Positions 25,701 to 34,442 of a stretch of 54,845 bases of DNA are shown here, piece after piece. The stretch is from an uncultured Mycoplasmatota bacterium (lineage in GTDB: Bacteria; Bacillota_I; Bacilli_A; RF39; UBA660). Where the stretch lies: assembly GCA_900553855.1 (NCBI GenBank), contig USFG01000009.1, forward strand, positions 1 through 54,845. Reading direction: 5' to 3'. Position numbers and translations under genes: made by a program. The notes beneath the pieces were generated by a model. That model searched no databases. It worked only from the letters and a program-made list of their open reading frames with translations, and was not told the origin of the DNA. The first letter of the stretch is position 1. The number at the start of each line of letters is the position of its first letter.

Positions 25701-26540
25701 CTATTTAAACAACTCTTTCACTATTAAATCTTTTGATTGTAAATTATTATTTTTACCTAATAATAGATTTTCATAAAACTTAATTAAGTAACTATTATCT
25801 TCCTTAACATTTTTTTCATTATTAAAATAATTGCTTCTTACTAATGCATTTCTAAAATAAACTGATTTATCTTTAAATAAAGTATTATCAACTTGATATC
25901 CTAAACTAATCAAATATTTTATGATAAATATGGCTGTTGTTCTAGTATTACCTTCTCTAAATGGATGAGTTTGCCATATTCTTGAAGAAAAGTCTGTAAT
26001 ATTATTAATAACTTCAACAATATTCATTTCTTTATAATTCTTAACTCTTTCTAAAGAAATATCATATTCTAGTGATTCCTTTAAAGTTTTACAATCGCCA
26101 TACAAAGCTGAATCATTATTAAGTATTAATTCATGTTTTGAAAAATCTATTTTTCTAAATTGTCCAGCAAAATCATATATATCTTTAAACAAATATTCAT
26201 GAATATATCTTAGAAAATCCACTGATAATTCAAACTTTTCATCTTCTAAAAGTTGCACAATTCTTGTTGATACTAAATCACATTCTAATTCATTATGATT
26301 TATATCATTTATTTTTTCTTTTTCAATATAATATTCTTTTAATTCGTGTTCAACTTCATAAATAGTTTTTTCACCATTTACATTTTCTTCTGCTAATTTT
26401 TTTAAATACTTTGAAGGTTTTAAACTATCTACTTCTTGAAGACCTACAGCAGCATCCCATTGCAATTGTTTTACATAATTTAGAGAGCATTTTTCTTCTA
26501 TGTAATTATTAACACTTGAATCTAATTCTTTTTCAGACAT
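25701..26540 (-). CDS. Fic family protein with N-terminal VbhA-like antitoxin region
   Basis: Fic domains usually transfer AMP or related groups to hydroxyl side chains of target proteins. The 279-residue protein has the Fic core HPFREGNTR with catalytic His192, preceded by a flap-like DFAGQFRKIDF region. The N-terminal 75 residues (SLKPSKYLKKLA, then NGEKTIYEVEHELKEYY) resemble an antitoxin of the VbhA type fused in cis. The usual inhibitory (S/T)xxxE(G/N) helix is not conserved (LQEVDSL), so autoinhibition is uncertain. It lies 14 nt downstream of a RhuM gene in a three-gene operon. Confidence 0.87.
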   Translation of the reverse strand: MSEKELDSSVNNYIEEKCSLNYVKQLQWDAAVGLQEVDSLKPSKYLKKLAEENVNGEKTIYEVEHELKEYYIEKEKINDINHNELECDLVSTRIVQLLEDEKFELSVDFLRYIHEYLFKDIYDFAGQFRKIDFSKHELILNNDSALYGDCKTLKESLEYDISLERVKNYKEMNIVEVINNITDFSSRIWQTHPFREGNTRTTAIFIIKYLISLGYQVDNTLFKDKSVYFRNALVRSNYFNNEKNVKEDNSYLIKFYENLLLGKNNNLQSKDLIVKELFK

Positions 26541-26554
26541 AGTTAAACCTCCTA

Positions 26555-27532
26555 TTATTTTTCTATTTCAGATAATTCCTTATTTAACATATCTAAATAA
26601 TCTCTTTCAGCTATTGTTAAATGATTTTGCATATATTTATCATATTCTTTATGAGCCTTTTCTAAAGCTTTTTTATGAGATATTGTTCCAGAATTACTTA
26701 AAATATCTTTTCTAGTCATTTTTAAAAAAGTATCTAGTTCATTTACCCAATCTTGCATAGTCATTGGACGTTTATCTAAAGCATTTAATTCAGCTACATC
26801 TAAGTAAGCTGATACCATTCTATTTAAAATATTAAGTTCTTCTTCAGTTAAGTAATTTTTTGCAATTTCTGTTTCACTTCTTGTTGGACATTTTCCTTTA
26901 AAATTGGTAAGTCCTAAATTTTCTTTTTCAGAATCAACACGAGTAAATATTAATTCAGCAGCTGTAAGTCCATGGGTAGCATAATGCATTTTATTTTGAA
27001 CAGTTTTAAAGAAATCGATAGATAATTTATTTTTAGGATCATAATCAATACTTGTTGCATATATGTCTAATACTTTTCTCCAAAATATTTTTTCCGAAGA
27101 TCTAATATCACGAATTCTAGCAAGTAATTCTTCAAAGTATGGACTTTCCCCATTATTCTTTAGTCTTTCATCATTTAAAGTAAATCCTTTAATCATATAC
27201 TCTTTTAATACTCTAGTAGCCCATATTCTAAATTCAGTAGCCTTTTTAGAATTTATCCTATATCCAACAGCAATAATTGCATCTAAATTATAATGTGAAA
27301 CATTATAATTTTTACCATCTTTGGCAGTTGTTAAGATTTTCTTAACAACTGAATCTTTATTTAATTCTCCTTCATCAAATATGTTTTTTAAATGCATAGA
27401 AATATTGTTTTTTGTAGTTCCATAAAGATTAACCATTACATCTTGACTCATCCAAATATCTTCATTTTCAATGCTAACATCAACTTTAACATTTCCATCT
27501 TTTGATACATATATAATCATATTATTTTTCAT
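26555..27532 (-). CDS. RhuM family protein, copy 2 (next to Fic)
   Basis: The 325-residue RhuM protein is paralogous to copy 1 over its whole length: DIWMSQDVMVNLYG and NNISMHLKNIF in the N-terminal DNA-binding-like part, then YNLDAIIAVGYRINSKKATEFRIWATRVLKEY. The C-terminal helical half includes RIRDIRSSEKIFWRKVLDIY and a LTAAELIFTRVDSEKE segment also seen in copy 1. A perfect 27-nt inverted repeat occupies codons 61-70. It overlaps the upstream gene by 4 nt and precedes fic by 14 nt. Function is not established for the family. Confidence 0.87.
   Translation of the reverse strand: MKNNMIIYVSKDGNVKVDVSIENEDIWMSQDVMVNLYGTTKNNISMHLKNIFDEGELNKDSVVKKILTTAKDGKNYNVSHYNLDAIIAVGYRINSKKATEFRIWATRVLKEYMIKGFTLNDERLKNNGESPYFEELLARIRDIRSSEKIFWRKVLDIYATSIDYDPKNKLSIDFFKTVQNKMHYATHGLTAAELIFTRVDSEKENLGLTNFKGKCPTRSETEIAKNYLTEEELNILNRMVSAYLDVAELNALDKRPMTMQDWVNELDTFLKMTRKDILSNSGTISHKKALEKAHKEYDKYMQNHLTIAERDYLDMLNKELSEIEK
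27325..27351. repeat. Intragenic inverted repeat, RhuM copy 2
   Basis: CAGTTGTTAAGA and TCTTAACAACTG are perfect 12-bp arms around TTT. The repeat starts at the second base of Ser61 and ends at the first base of Ala70, the same frame position and total span as in copy 1. Confidence 0.95.
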
Positions 27533-28122
27533 AAATCAACCATCCTTCCCATATTATTTCCAACTTCTTTTCCATTTTCTAAAATATTACTAATAAATTC
27601 CTTCATTGTACAACCATATATAGGATTAGTATATTCATAAATATGCAAACAATTTAGAATTTCTTCATTTATGACATTTCTTTGGTTATTATATTCAATA
27701 TGTTTATTTCTTTGATAATCAATAGCATCTTGATATGTTTCAAATTCATATATTCCTCTATTTTTAAAATCAGAATGTTCAAAATAATAGTACTTTCCAT
27801 CTTTTTCAAACACTAAATATGTATGCATTGAATATGAATTATTAAAAGGAAGTTCAAATATTATATAAAATGTTTTAAAATTGTAATTATGATTATTAAA
27901 CCAATCTCTTTCTAATTCAACTTGGTCAAAGCAATGTCCATATCTAACTTTAATTAATCTTTCAGGACTAGATAAACGCCAATTTGTTTGACACCCTTGT
28001 TGAAATTCTTGATTATTCCAAGGGCCATATATTTTTTCATTATCATCAACAAATCCATATTTTATACTTTCATCCATATATTGTAATAATTGTTCTGGTG
28101 TTTTAATATCATTATATTTCAT
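27529..28122 (-). CDS. Putative transglutaminase-like (Cys/His) accessory protein
   Basis: This 197-residue soluble protein is not firmly recognised. The arrangement of a Cys in RYGHCFDQVELERDWF, a His in MHTYLVFEKDGKYYYFEHS and an acidic residue after it is reminiscent of transglutaminase-like cysteine peptidases or amidases, with Cys at about 88 and His at about 124. A C-terminal part contains NPIYGCTMKEF. It is the first gene of the operon leading to RhuM and Fic, overlapping RhuM by 4 nt. A TTGGGAG ribosome binding site precedes the ATG. The enzymatic assignment is tentative. Confidence 0.6.
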   Translation of the reverse strand: MKYNDIKTPEQLLQYMDESIKYGFVDDNEKIYGPWNNQEFQQGCQTNWRLSSPERLIKVRYGHCFDQVELERDWFNNHNYNFKTFYIIFELPFNNSYSMHTYLVFEKDGKYYYFEHSDFKNRGIYEFETYQDAIDYQRNKHIEYNNQRNVINEEILNCLHIYEYTNPIYGCTMKEFISNILENGKEVGNNMGRMVDL

Positions 28123-28256
28123 TAATATTCTCCCAAGTAAATAGTATCAAATTTATACATAAAAGTCTTTAATTTTAAATAAATAATTATAATAAAATTT
28201 AGTATTTAAAACAATTAATGCATTATAAATATCAACAATTCTAAAACATTACAATT

Positions 28257-28296
28257 CATATCAATTTATTATAATGCATATCAATTTCTTATAAGT
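28257..28296. repeat. Two tandem 20-nt direct repeats upstream of the accessory operon
   Basis: Two adjacent copies of CATATCAATTT(A/C)TTATAA lie in the 268-nt gap between the accessory operon and a lipoprotein gene. A weaker TATAAATATCAA match is nearby. They could be operator or regulator-binding repeats for the operon starting at 28122. I see nothing else clear in this gap. Confidence 0.6.
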
Positions 28297-28390
28297 GTAT
28301 AATTATTTTCTAGCTATAATAACAACTTTCAAGTTAATGACATTATCTACACGTTTTATTCACACATAGTATATGTCCACAATATAAACT

Positions 28391-29062
28391 CTACTTACAG
28401 ATATTACTTTTAAAATTTAAATTATAATCACCAATATAAATATCTTTATTACCATCTATCGTATTACATTTAATTAATGTAATATTTTTATCTTTGTTTT
28501 TAAATATAATTGTTCCACCATCTTTTAAAATAGATTGCTTATTTAATAAGTTAGTAATATTTTCAACCAACTTATCTACTACCTCAGTACTATTAATTAT
28601 ATATTTTTTTAAAGATGTCTGATTTTTATTTTCAACAATAAATAATTCACTAACGTTTTCTGCTAAATAGATGGTTCTATTATCTAATTTTAAATATTCT
28701 TTAAATTTAATATTTTCATTATTATTTTCCGAAGATACTTTTAAATCAATGTCTAAACTATTAGTATTATAAGGTCCACCTTGTTTAAACTTAATATATT
28801 TAGAATCAATATTAGCTTTTTCTAAAAATTCATTTTGTTTTGTTTCACTATTATCAATTAAGTTAACTACAATAATATTATTTTCTTCATCTAAATAAAA
28901 AGCACCTAAATTAGATCTATCTACACTACTATCACCAAAATAATTACCAACCGCACTATAAGTATCTTGTAAATTTGTTGGTTTTTGTACACTTTTATTA
29001 CCACAACCAAACGTAACTAAAGTTAAAACTAAACATAAAACTAAAATACATATTTTTTTCAT
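28391..29062 (-). CDS. Lipoprotein of unknown function
   Basis: The 223-residue protein has a classical lipoprotein signal peptide with lipobox VTFGC, so Cys20 is the probable lipidated residue. The mature domain is hydrophilic with alternating strands (IIVVNLIDNSE, TIIFKNKDKNITLIK) and one further Cys pair near the C-terminus. I do not recognise a family. It stands alone, divergent from the XRE regulator gene, with which it could share regulation. Confidence 0.7.
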   Translation of the reverse strand: MKKICILVLCLVLTLVTFGCGNKSVQKPTNLQDTYSAVGNYFGDSSVDRSNLGAFYLDEENNIIVVNLIDNSETKQNEFLEKANIDSKYIKFKQGGPYNTNSLDIDLKVSSENNNENIKFKEYLKLDNRTIYLAENVSELFIVENKNQTSLKKYIINSTEVVDKLVENITNLLNKQSILKDGGTIIFKNKDKNITLIKCNTIDGNKDIYIGDYNLNFKSNICK

Positions 29063-29220
29063 TTAATACCCTTTCTATAATTCTTAGCACTACTAAATTG
29101 CAACACAAATATAACATATTTTTTTTAAATATCCAAGCATTTAAATGATTCATTAGTTAACAACGCTTTTCTAAAAAATTTAATGAGAAAATTACTTAAA
29201 TAATTATAAGAGGTAGATAA

Positions 29221-29451
29221 ATGGATAAAGACAATTTATATTATTTGATTTCTCAAAACATAAAAAAACAAAGAAAAATAAAAGGAAGGACACAAGTAAA
29301 ACTTGCTATGAAAAGCAATATAAGTGTAGATTACTTAAAAAAAATTGAAACAAAAAGTGGTTGTGATAAACAATTTTCTTTAGATACAGTTCAAAAAATA
29401 GTAAAAGCTTTAGAAATCGATGTTAAGGATTTATTTAATAAATTAGATTAA
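29221..29451 (+). CDS. Small XRE-type helix-turn-helix regulator
   Basis: The 76-residue protein is a single Cro/CI-type HTH domain (about 8-70): IKKQRKIKGRTQVKLAMKSN and the recognition helix in SVDYLKKIET, ending with VKALEIDVKDLF. No effector domain is present. An AGAGGTAG ribosome binding site precedes the ATG. It is divergent from the lipoprotein gene, its most likely target apart from itself. An upstream AT-rich stretch holds no convincing operator. Confidence 0.85.
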   Translation: MDKDNLYYLISQNIKKQRKIKGRTQVKLAMKSNISVDYLKKIETKSGCDKQFSLDTVQKIVKALEIDVKDLFNKLD

Positions 29452-29458
29452 ACACAAT

Positions 29459-29495
29459 AAAAAGGAATGTTTTTATTAATTAAACATTCCTTTAT
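29459..29495. terminator. Bidirectional terminator
   Basis: AAAGGAATGTTT pairs perfectly with AAACATTCCTTT across a 9-nt AT loop, between the convergent XRE gene and the ABC exporter operon. Confidence 0.88.
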
Positions 29496-31108
29496 ACCTC
29501 GATCTCTCTATATCTTTTAACACCATAATGATTAAGAATCAGTACTAATACAATCATTAAAATTATTAATCCAACCAAACATAAAATCAACATATTATTT
29601 ATACTTACTTTTATATAACCAAACAATATAGCTAGACATAAAGCACCTATTATAATTGCAATAACCATTCCACTTAATACAGATATCATTGAACTAATAC
29701 TTTGTTTAACAACTTCCGTATCACTTGTTGCATCCATCTTAGGATATTTTAAATTAATAACTAAACCTAACAATGATGAAATAGTTGGTGCTACTAAACT
29801 AACTAAAATAATTAAAATATAATCTATTATTTCTAATTTAAAATTAATAAAGAAAATAACATCACATATTAACACAACCGGAATAATTAATAAATTACTA
29901 AATATAACTTTAGATAATAATATTTTTTTAGTATCTACTGGCAAACTCTTTGAAATATTAAAAGTTTTTCCTTCAATAGATATACTTGATGAAGTAATAC
30001 TTGTCATAAATGAAAGAACTAAAACTATTAAGAAAAATACCTTAGGAGCCATACTATAAAGCCAGTTTATATCTAATCCCGGTATTTCTCCACTTAAAAT
30101 GTATTCGATTGTTTTTTCAAAATTAGTGCATAATCCAATAGTTGCTATAACCATAAGAACTAGTCCAAAGAAAGTATTAAAAACATAAACGGTTGATGAA
30201 AAATATCTTTTAATATCTTTAACAACTAAAGCTTTCATTATCTTCTTTTGATCATATTTATACTCTTTACTTTTACTATAACTATTAGACCTAGATTTAT
30301 TAATAACCATAAAATATGATTTATTTAAAATATAAACAAACAATAAAATTGGTAGTAAATTTATAATTAAATAAACTATTAAATTTAAGATATTAAAATT
30401 ATTAACTAAACTAATATATGCACCAATTGGATAATAAATTTTAGTTATAATATCGTTTATACTAGACGCATTACTTGCTATATTCTCTATTAATCCTTCA
30501 CTATTATTTAAAAAATAAAGAATTACAAAAAACATTATAAATGTACTAATAATTTGTACTAATCTTTTTGCTTTAAACTTAATCGAAAATCTCTTAATCA
30601 AATATCCAATCAAACTAGAGAGCACAATTGGAATAATTGGTACCATTAGGATCATAATTAATGTTACAATATAAAATAAATAATTTACTTTAATAAAATA
30701 AACATATACAAGAATAGCTGGAAGCGTAAATAATAGACCATACATTAACTCATATAAATACATTTTAAGGAATCTAATAAATATTAAAGTTCCTTTGCTT
30801 ATTGGTAATGACATTAACAAATCATTATCTTTAGCTTCAAATAAAATATTTTGTGATTTATAAATACCTTGCATAAATACAAATATAGTAGGTATAACAA
30901 GTGCCAATCCTAACATTAAATAAGTTAAATTAACTTTTTGCAAATTATCAGCAAGCATATAATAATATGTTCCAAAAGATATCATTAATATTATACATAA
31001 AAAGGTAAATAAAAATATCTTAGAAAATTTATTCCCATTATTTTTAAATTTAAATAAATCCATATCTTGTGAACATACTGCCTTAATTAAAGAAAATAAC
31101 TTTTTCAT
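29492..31108 (-). CDS. ABC transporter permease (ABC-2 type exporter)
   Basis: The 538-residue membrane protein has about twelve hydrophobic helices arranged in two similar halves. It resembles the putative ABC exporter permeases (ABC_tran_2 group) by the early ILFEAKDNDLLMSLPISK and the second-half SISIEGKTFNISKSLPVDTKKIL motifs, both typical of this family. It is joined to the ATPase gene by a 1-nt overlap. The cargo is unknown; a lipid, peptide or drug exporter is possible. Confidence 0.87.
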   Translation of the reverse strand: MKKLFSLIKAVCSQDMDLFKFKNNGNKFSKIFLFTFLCIILMISFGTYYYMLADNLQKVNLTYLMLGLALVIPTIFVFMQGIYKSQNILFEAKDNDLLMSLPISKGTLIFIRFLKMYLYELMYGLLFTLPAILVYVYFIKVNYLFYIVTLIMILMVPIIPIVLSSLIGYLIKRFSIKFKAKRLVQIISTFIMFFVILYFLNNSEGLIENIASNASSINDIITKIYYPIGAYISLVNNFNILNLIVYLIINLLPILLFVYILNKSYFMVINKSRSNSYSKSKEYKYDQKKIMKALVVKDIKRYFSSTVYVFNTFFGLVLMVIATIGLCTNFEKTIEYILSGEIPGLDINWLYSMAPKVFFLIVLVLSFMTSITSSSISIEGKTFNISKSLPVDTKKILLSKVIFSNLLIIPVVLICDVIFFINFKLEIIDYILIILVSLVAPTISSLLGLVINLKYPKMDATSDTEVVKQSISSMISVLSGMVIAIIIGALCLAILFGYIKVSINNMLILCLVGLIILMIVLVLILNHYGVKRYREIEV

Positions 31109-31815
31109 TAGTTCTCACCTAATTCTAGAAATACTTCTTCTAATGATTCATCACCCATTATTTCTTTCATCTTACCAACTTTAACTATTTTTCCTTTTTT
31201 AATAATCGCAACACGATCACATAATTTTTCCGCAACATCCAATATATGAGTTGAAAAGAAAATACACTTTCCTTCCTTACACATTTCTTTCATAATATTT
31301 TTCATATCAAATACTGCCTTAGGATCAAGACCTACAAAAGGCTCATCCATAATTAATACTTTTGGATCATGACTTAAAGCGGCAATAAGCACAATCTTTT
31401 GTTTCATACCATGAGAATAAGTCGATATTTCATTATTTAATTTATCTTCTATTTCAAACATCTTAGCATATTTAATTATATTATTCATTCTAACATCACT
31501 AGGAGTTTCATACATGTCACAAATAAAGTTAATAAAATCAATCGCTTTCATATTCTCATATAAATCCGGATTATCAGGGACATATGCAATCTCTTTTTTA
31601 GCGTTTACAGCATCATTAACTATTGATTTACCATTAATAAATATTTCTCCACTATCAAAATTGTTTATTCCTACTATTGATTTAATTGTCGTTGTTTTAC
31701 CTGCTCCATTATGACCAATAAATGCAAAAATCTCCCCATCATTAACTTTTAAACTAATATTATCAACTACTTTTACCCCATTATAACTTTTTGTTAAATT
31801 TTTAATCTCAATCAT
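31108..31815 (-). CDS. ABC transporter ATP-binding protein
   Basis: This is the ATPase of the exporter. The 235 residues include Walker A GHNGAGKTT, Q-loop region, signature (ISTYSHGMKQK, with SHG replacing SGG), Walker B VLIMDEP followed by FVGLDP, and the switch His in FSTH. It overlaps the upstream membrane-protein gene by 8 nt and the permease gene by 1 nt, so the three form a coupled operon. Confidence 0.94.
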   Translation of the reverse strand: MIEIKNLTKSYNGVKVVDNISLKVNDGEIFAFIGHNGAGKTTTIKSIVGINNFDSGEIFINGKSIVNDAVNAKKEIAYVPDNPDLYENMKAIDFINFICDMYETPSDVRMNNIIKYAKMFEIEDKLNNEISTYSHGMKQKIVLIAALSHDPKVLIMDEPFVGLDPKAVFDMKNIMKEMCKEGKCIFFSTHILDVAEKLCDRVAIIKKGKIVKVGKMKEIMGDESLEEVFLELGEN

Positions 31816-33208
31816 TATTCATCCCTCCTCTAACAAAATATCTTATATTTTCATCATATCCATGATACAAATCATAATATTTTCCAAAATAATTACTATC
31901 AATATCTCCCGACCAAACATATTTAGAATATTTAAAATCATCAATAACAATTAATTTACTATCTAAATTATCCTTAATATAGTTATCTCTTTCTATTTCA
32001 CACTTATAATTCTCTATATTCATATACAAAAGCAAAATATATATAATAGCAACTATAACTTTAAGCCAAACATAATCTTTAATTACCACATTATTATAAT
32101 CTAAAATTCTAAATAATAAAATTATTTGTAAAACATAAGGTAAAAAAAATAATCTACTTCCAATTGGTTGAATAAACACTAAAGGTAATATCACACTTAC
32201 CATAAGCAAAATTATTTCCCATATACTTTTTTCAAACTTACATGCCATATATATTAAATAAAAATAATTTATTAAATACAAGATATCAATTACAAACATA
32301 AAGTAAATATTAAATTTAAATAAACATCCTATAATTATCAAAATTGTTAATAAATAAAAACTTATTAACACTTTAATATTTTTTATCTTTTTCTTTAAAT
32401 ACAAGTAAGAAAATACAAACATAGTAAACCCATTTAAAAGAATATTGCTATTAATTAATAAATTAAACATTTGAATAAATAAATTATTTTTTATAGTTTT
32501 AATTAAAGATCTACTACTTTGTGGTATATATCGATCATTTATAGTAGTGCCAAATAGTAAATTTAGATAACTTGGATGAATAAACATCATAACTGCACCA
32601 ATTATGCTACCAATAAACATAATTATTAAATTAATATTAACTTTTTTATTTTTAATAAAATATATCAAATTACAAACAAACAAAACCATTAATGTTCCTA
32701 CTGTAATATTTTCAACAACTAATGAATTAAGTAAAGTAACAATAAATAACCCAATCTTTTCATACCATTTACTATTAGTTTTTTTATAATACTTCTTAAC
32801 TAAATAATATACACTAATAAAAAGGAATGTACTTATCATATAATTACTAAATCCACTACCCCATATAATAACTTGTGAAAATTTATTAATTGGCATTAAA
32901 AGTATTAAGACTAAAAATATCCATAATGACATTTTTTCATGTTTATCTATAATATATATTAATAAAGTACTAATAATAGAAATCACTAATGCTTTAATTA
33001 AATGGTTATGAGACATTAATATAGCAAAAAAATTTCCTAACCATCTTCCATTTAAAAATAAATCATTATATATTTCTTTAATAGTACTAAAACTTAAACT
33101 TTTACTTCCCCAATAAAAATCATCACATGAAAAAGGAAAGAAAAAAGATAGTAATAAGAGCATACTAAATAATATTATATATTTTTTATATTTCTTTAAA
33201 AAATCCAT
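31808..33208 (-). CDS. DUF6056-like polytopic membrane protein
   Basis: The 466-residue protein has about eleven to twelve hydrophobic helices and a short C-terminal soluble tail. The N-terminal SCDDFYWG followed by NGRWLGNFFAI matches a glucosyltransferase-like family of membrane proteins (DUF6056 or related GT-C type). Acidic DD in the first loop is typical of GT-C enzymes using polyprenyl-linked sugars. Sugar or lipid transfer outside the membrane is inferred only. It is the first gene of the exporter operon and overlaps the ATPase gene by 8 nt. Confidence 0.75.
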   Translation of the reverse strand: MDFLKKYKKYIILFSMLLLLSFFFPFSCDDFYWGSKSLSFSTIKEIYNDLFLNGRWLGNFFAILMSHNHLIKALVISIISTLLIYIIDKHEKMSLWIFLVLILLMPINKFSQVIIWGSGFSNYMISTFLFISVYYLVKKYYKKTNSKWYEKIGLFIVTLLNSLVVENITVGTLMVLFVCNLIYFIKNKKVNINLIIMFIGSIIGAVMMFIHPSYLNLLFGTTINDRYIPQSSRSLIKTIKNNLFIQMFNLLINSNILLNGFTMFVFSYLYLKKKIKNIKVLISFYLLTILIIIGCLFKFNIYFMFVIDILYLINYFYLIYMACKFEKSIWEIILLMVSVILPLVFIQPIGSRLFFLPYVLQIILLFRILDYNNVVIKDYVWLKVIVAIIYILLLYMNIENYKCEIERDNYIKDNLDSKLIVIDDFKYSKYVWSGDIDSNYFGKYYDLYHGYDENIRYFVRGGMNND

Positions 33209-33360
33209 CTACCATCACTACAAATATGTTATCACACTAATTATTTTACATAAACTATAAATTAATCAACTTTATAAATATTATTTAATCATTTTAATAA
33301 ATTAAAAATCAGTTAAATAAACTAGGTTTAAAAATTTTTAACATTCCTAACGATTTTCCA

Positions 33361-33389
33361 TTGACGAACATATGTTTTATGTATATAAT
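33361..33389 (+). promoter_or_regulatory. Promoter of the RhuM-Fic gene, with LexA-like box
   Basis: TTGACG and TATAAT are separated by 17 nt. Within the spacer, 33365-33378 reads CGAACATATGTTTT, matching CGAAC-N4-GTT of the Gram-positive LexA box CGAACNNNNGTTCG except for the last two bases. A repressor bound there would block the promoter. The 33209-33476 gap otherwise contains a leader with CCAAAAATA / TATTTTGG inverted repeat and no gene. Confidence 0.6.
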
Positions 33390-33476
33390 ATTAACTACAA
33401 ACCAAAAATAGTTGATTTATTAAAACGATATTTTGGAATGTAACATAATAAATATATACAATAAAGGAGGCAAATT

Positions 33477-34436
33477 ATGAAAAATGAAATTGTATTATTT
33501 AAAAATCAAAGTGTAAAACTTGAGGTTAATATGAAAGATGAAACCGTTTGGTTATCACTAGACCAAATGGCTAAATTATTTGGAAGAGATAGAACGGTAA
33601 TTACCAGACATATTAATAATATTTTCAATGATAAAGAGTTAGAGAAAAAAGAGGTATGTGCAAAATTTGCACACACCACTCAACATGGCGCATTAACAAA
33701 CAAATTTCAAACTAGAGAACTAGATTACTATAATCTTGATATGATAATAAGTGTTGGTTATCGTGTTAAAAGTCAAAATGGTATTATTTTTAGAAAATGG
33801 GCAACTAAAATTCTAAAAGAATATATGATTAAAGGTTATTCTGTTAATCAAAAAAGATTAGAATATCTTGAAAAAACAGTTAAGTTAATAGATATTGCTG
33901 GACGAATAGATACTGAATTAAAGGGAAATGAAGCACAAGAAATAATTAAAGTAATAAATAATTATTCTAATGCTTTAGATCTACTAGACGATTATGATCA
34001 CAAAAGAATTACTAAACCCAAAGGAACTAAAGACAACAAACAAATTAATTATGAAGATTGTTTAAATATAATAGCTAAACTTAAATTTAGTAATAATAGT
34101 AAATTATTTGCACTTGAAAGAAATCAAGGATTAAAAGAAATTATTGGAACTATATACCAATCTTTTGATGGTAAAGATTTATATCCGACCACAGAAGAAA
34201 AAGCTGCTAATTTTCTATATTTGATTATTAAAAATCATGCTTTTATTGATGGAAACAAAAGAATTGCAGCTACTCTATTTATATATTTTCTTGAATTTTA
34301 TAATATTTTATATATTGAAAATAAACAAGTTATTGATAATAATACCCTTGTGGCAATTACTCTATTAATTGCCGAATCCAACCCGAAAGAAAAGAATATA
34401 TTAACTGATTTAGTAATGAATTTTTTAAATAATTAG
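33477..34436 (+). CDS. RhuM-Fic/Doc fusion protein
   Basis: The 319-residue protein joins two domains. Residues 1-130 are RhuM-like: TVWLSLDQMAKLFGRDRTVITRHINNIF, then YYNLDMIISVGYRVKSQNG and RKWATKILKEYMIKGY. Residues about 190-319 are a Fic/Doc domain with HAFIDGNKR, catalytic-type His254, the Doc-like variant ending NKR instead of NGR. Doc proteins phosphorylate EF-Tu; the exact reaction here is unknown. A near-perfect inverted repeat lies in codons 59-68. An AAAGGAGG site precedes the ATG. It is a stand-alone gene with its own promoter and terminator. Confidence 0.9.
   Translation: MKNEIVLFKNQSVKLEVNMKDETVWLSLDQMAKLFGRDRTVITRHINNIFNDKELEKKEVCAKFAHTTQHGALTNKFQTRELDYYNLDMIISVGYRVKSQNGIIFRKWATKILKEYMIKGYSVNQKRLEYLEKTVKLIDIAGRIDTELKGNEAQEIIKVINNYSNALDLLDDYDHKRITKPKGTKDNKQINYEDCLNIIAKLKFSNNSKLFALERNQGLKEIIGTIYQSFDGKDLYPTTEEKAANFLYLIIKNHAFIDGNKRIAATLFIYFLEFYNILYIENKQVIDNNTLVAITLLIAESNPKEKNILTDLVMNFLNN
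33653..33677. repeat. Intragenic inverted repeat, RhuM-Fic gene
   Basis: GGTATGTGCAAA pairs with TTTGCACACACC around one base, with a single A-C mismatch in 12. It encodes the VCAKFAHT segment and has the same reading-frame position as the repeats in the other RhuM genes. Confidence 0.92.
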
Positions 34437-34442
34437 TAAAAC

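Noticed and set aside
20540..28390. Complete prophage, transposon or integrative element
   Set aside because: No integrase, transposase, capsid, terminase or conjugation gene is visible; only accessory genes and decayed repeats.
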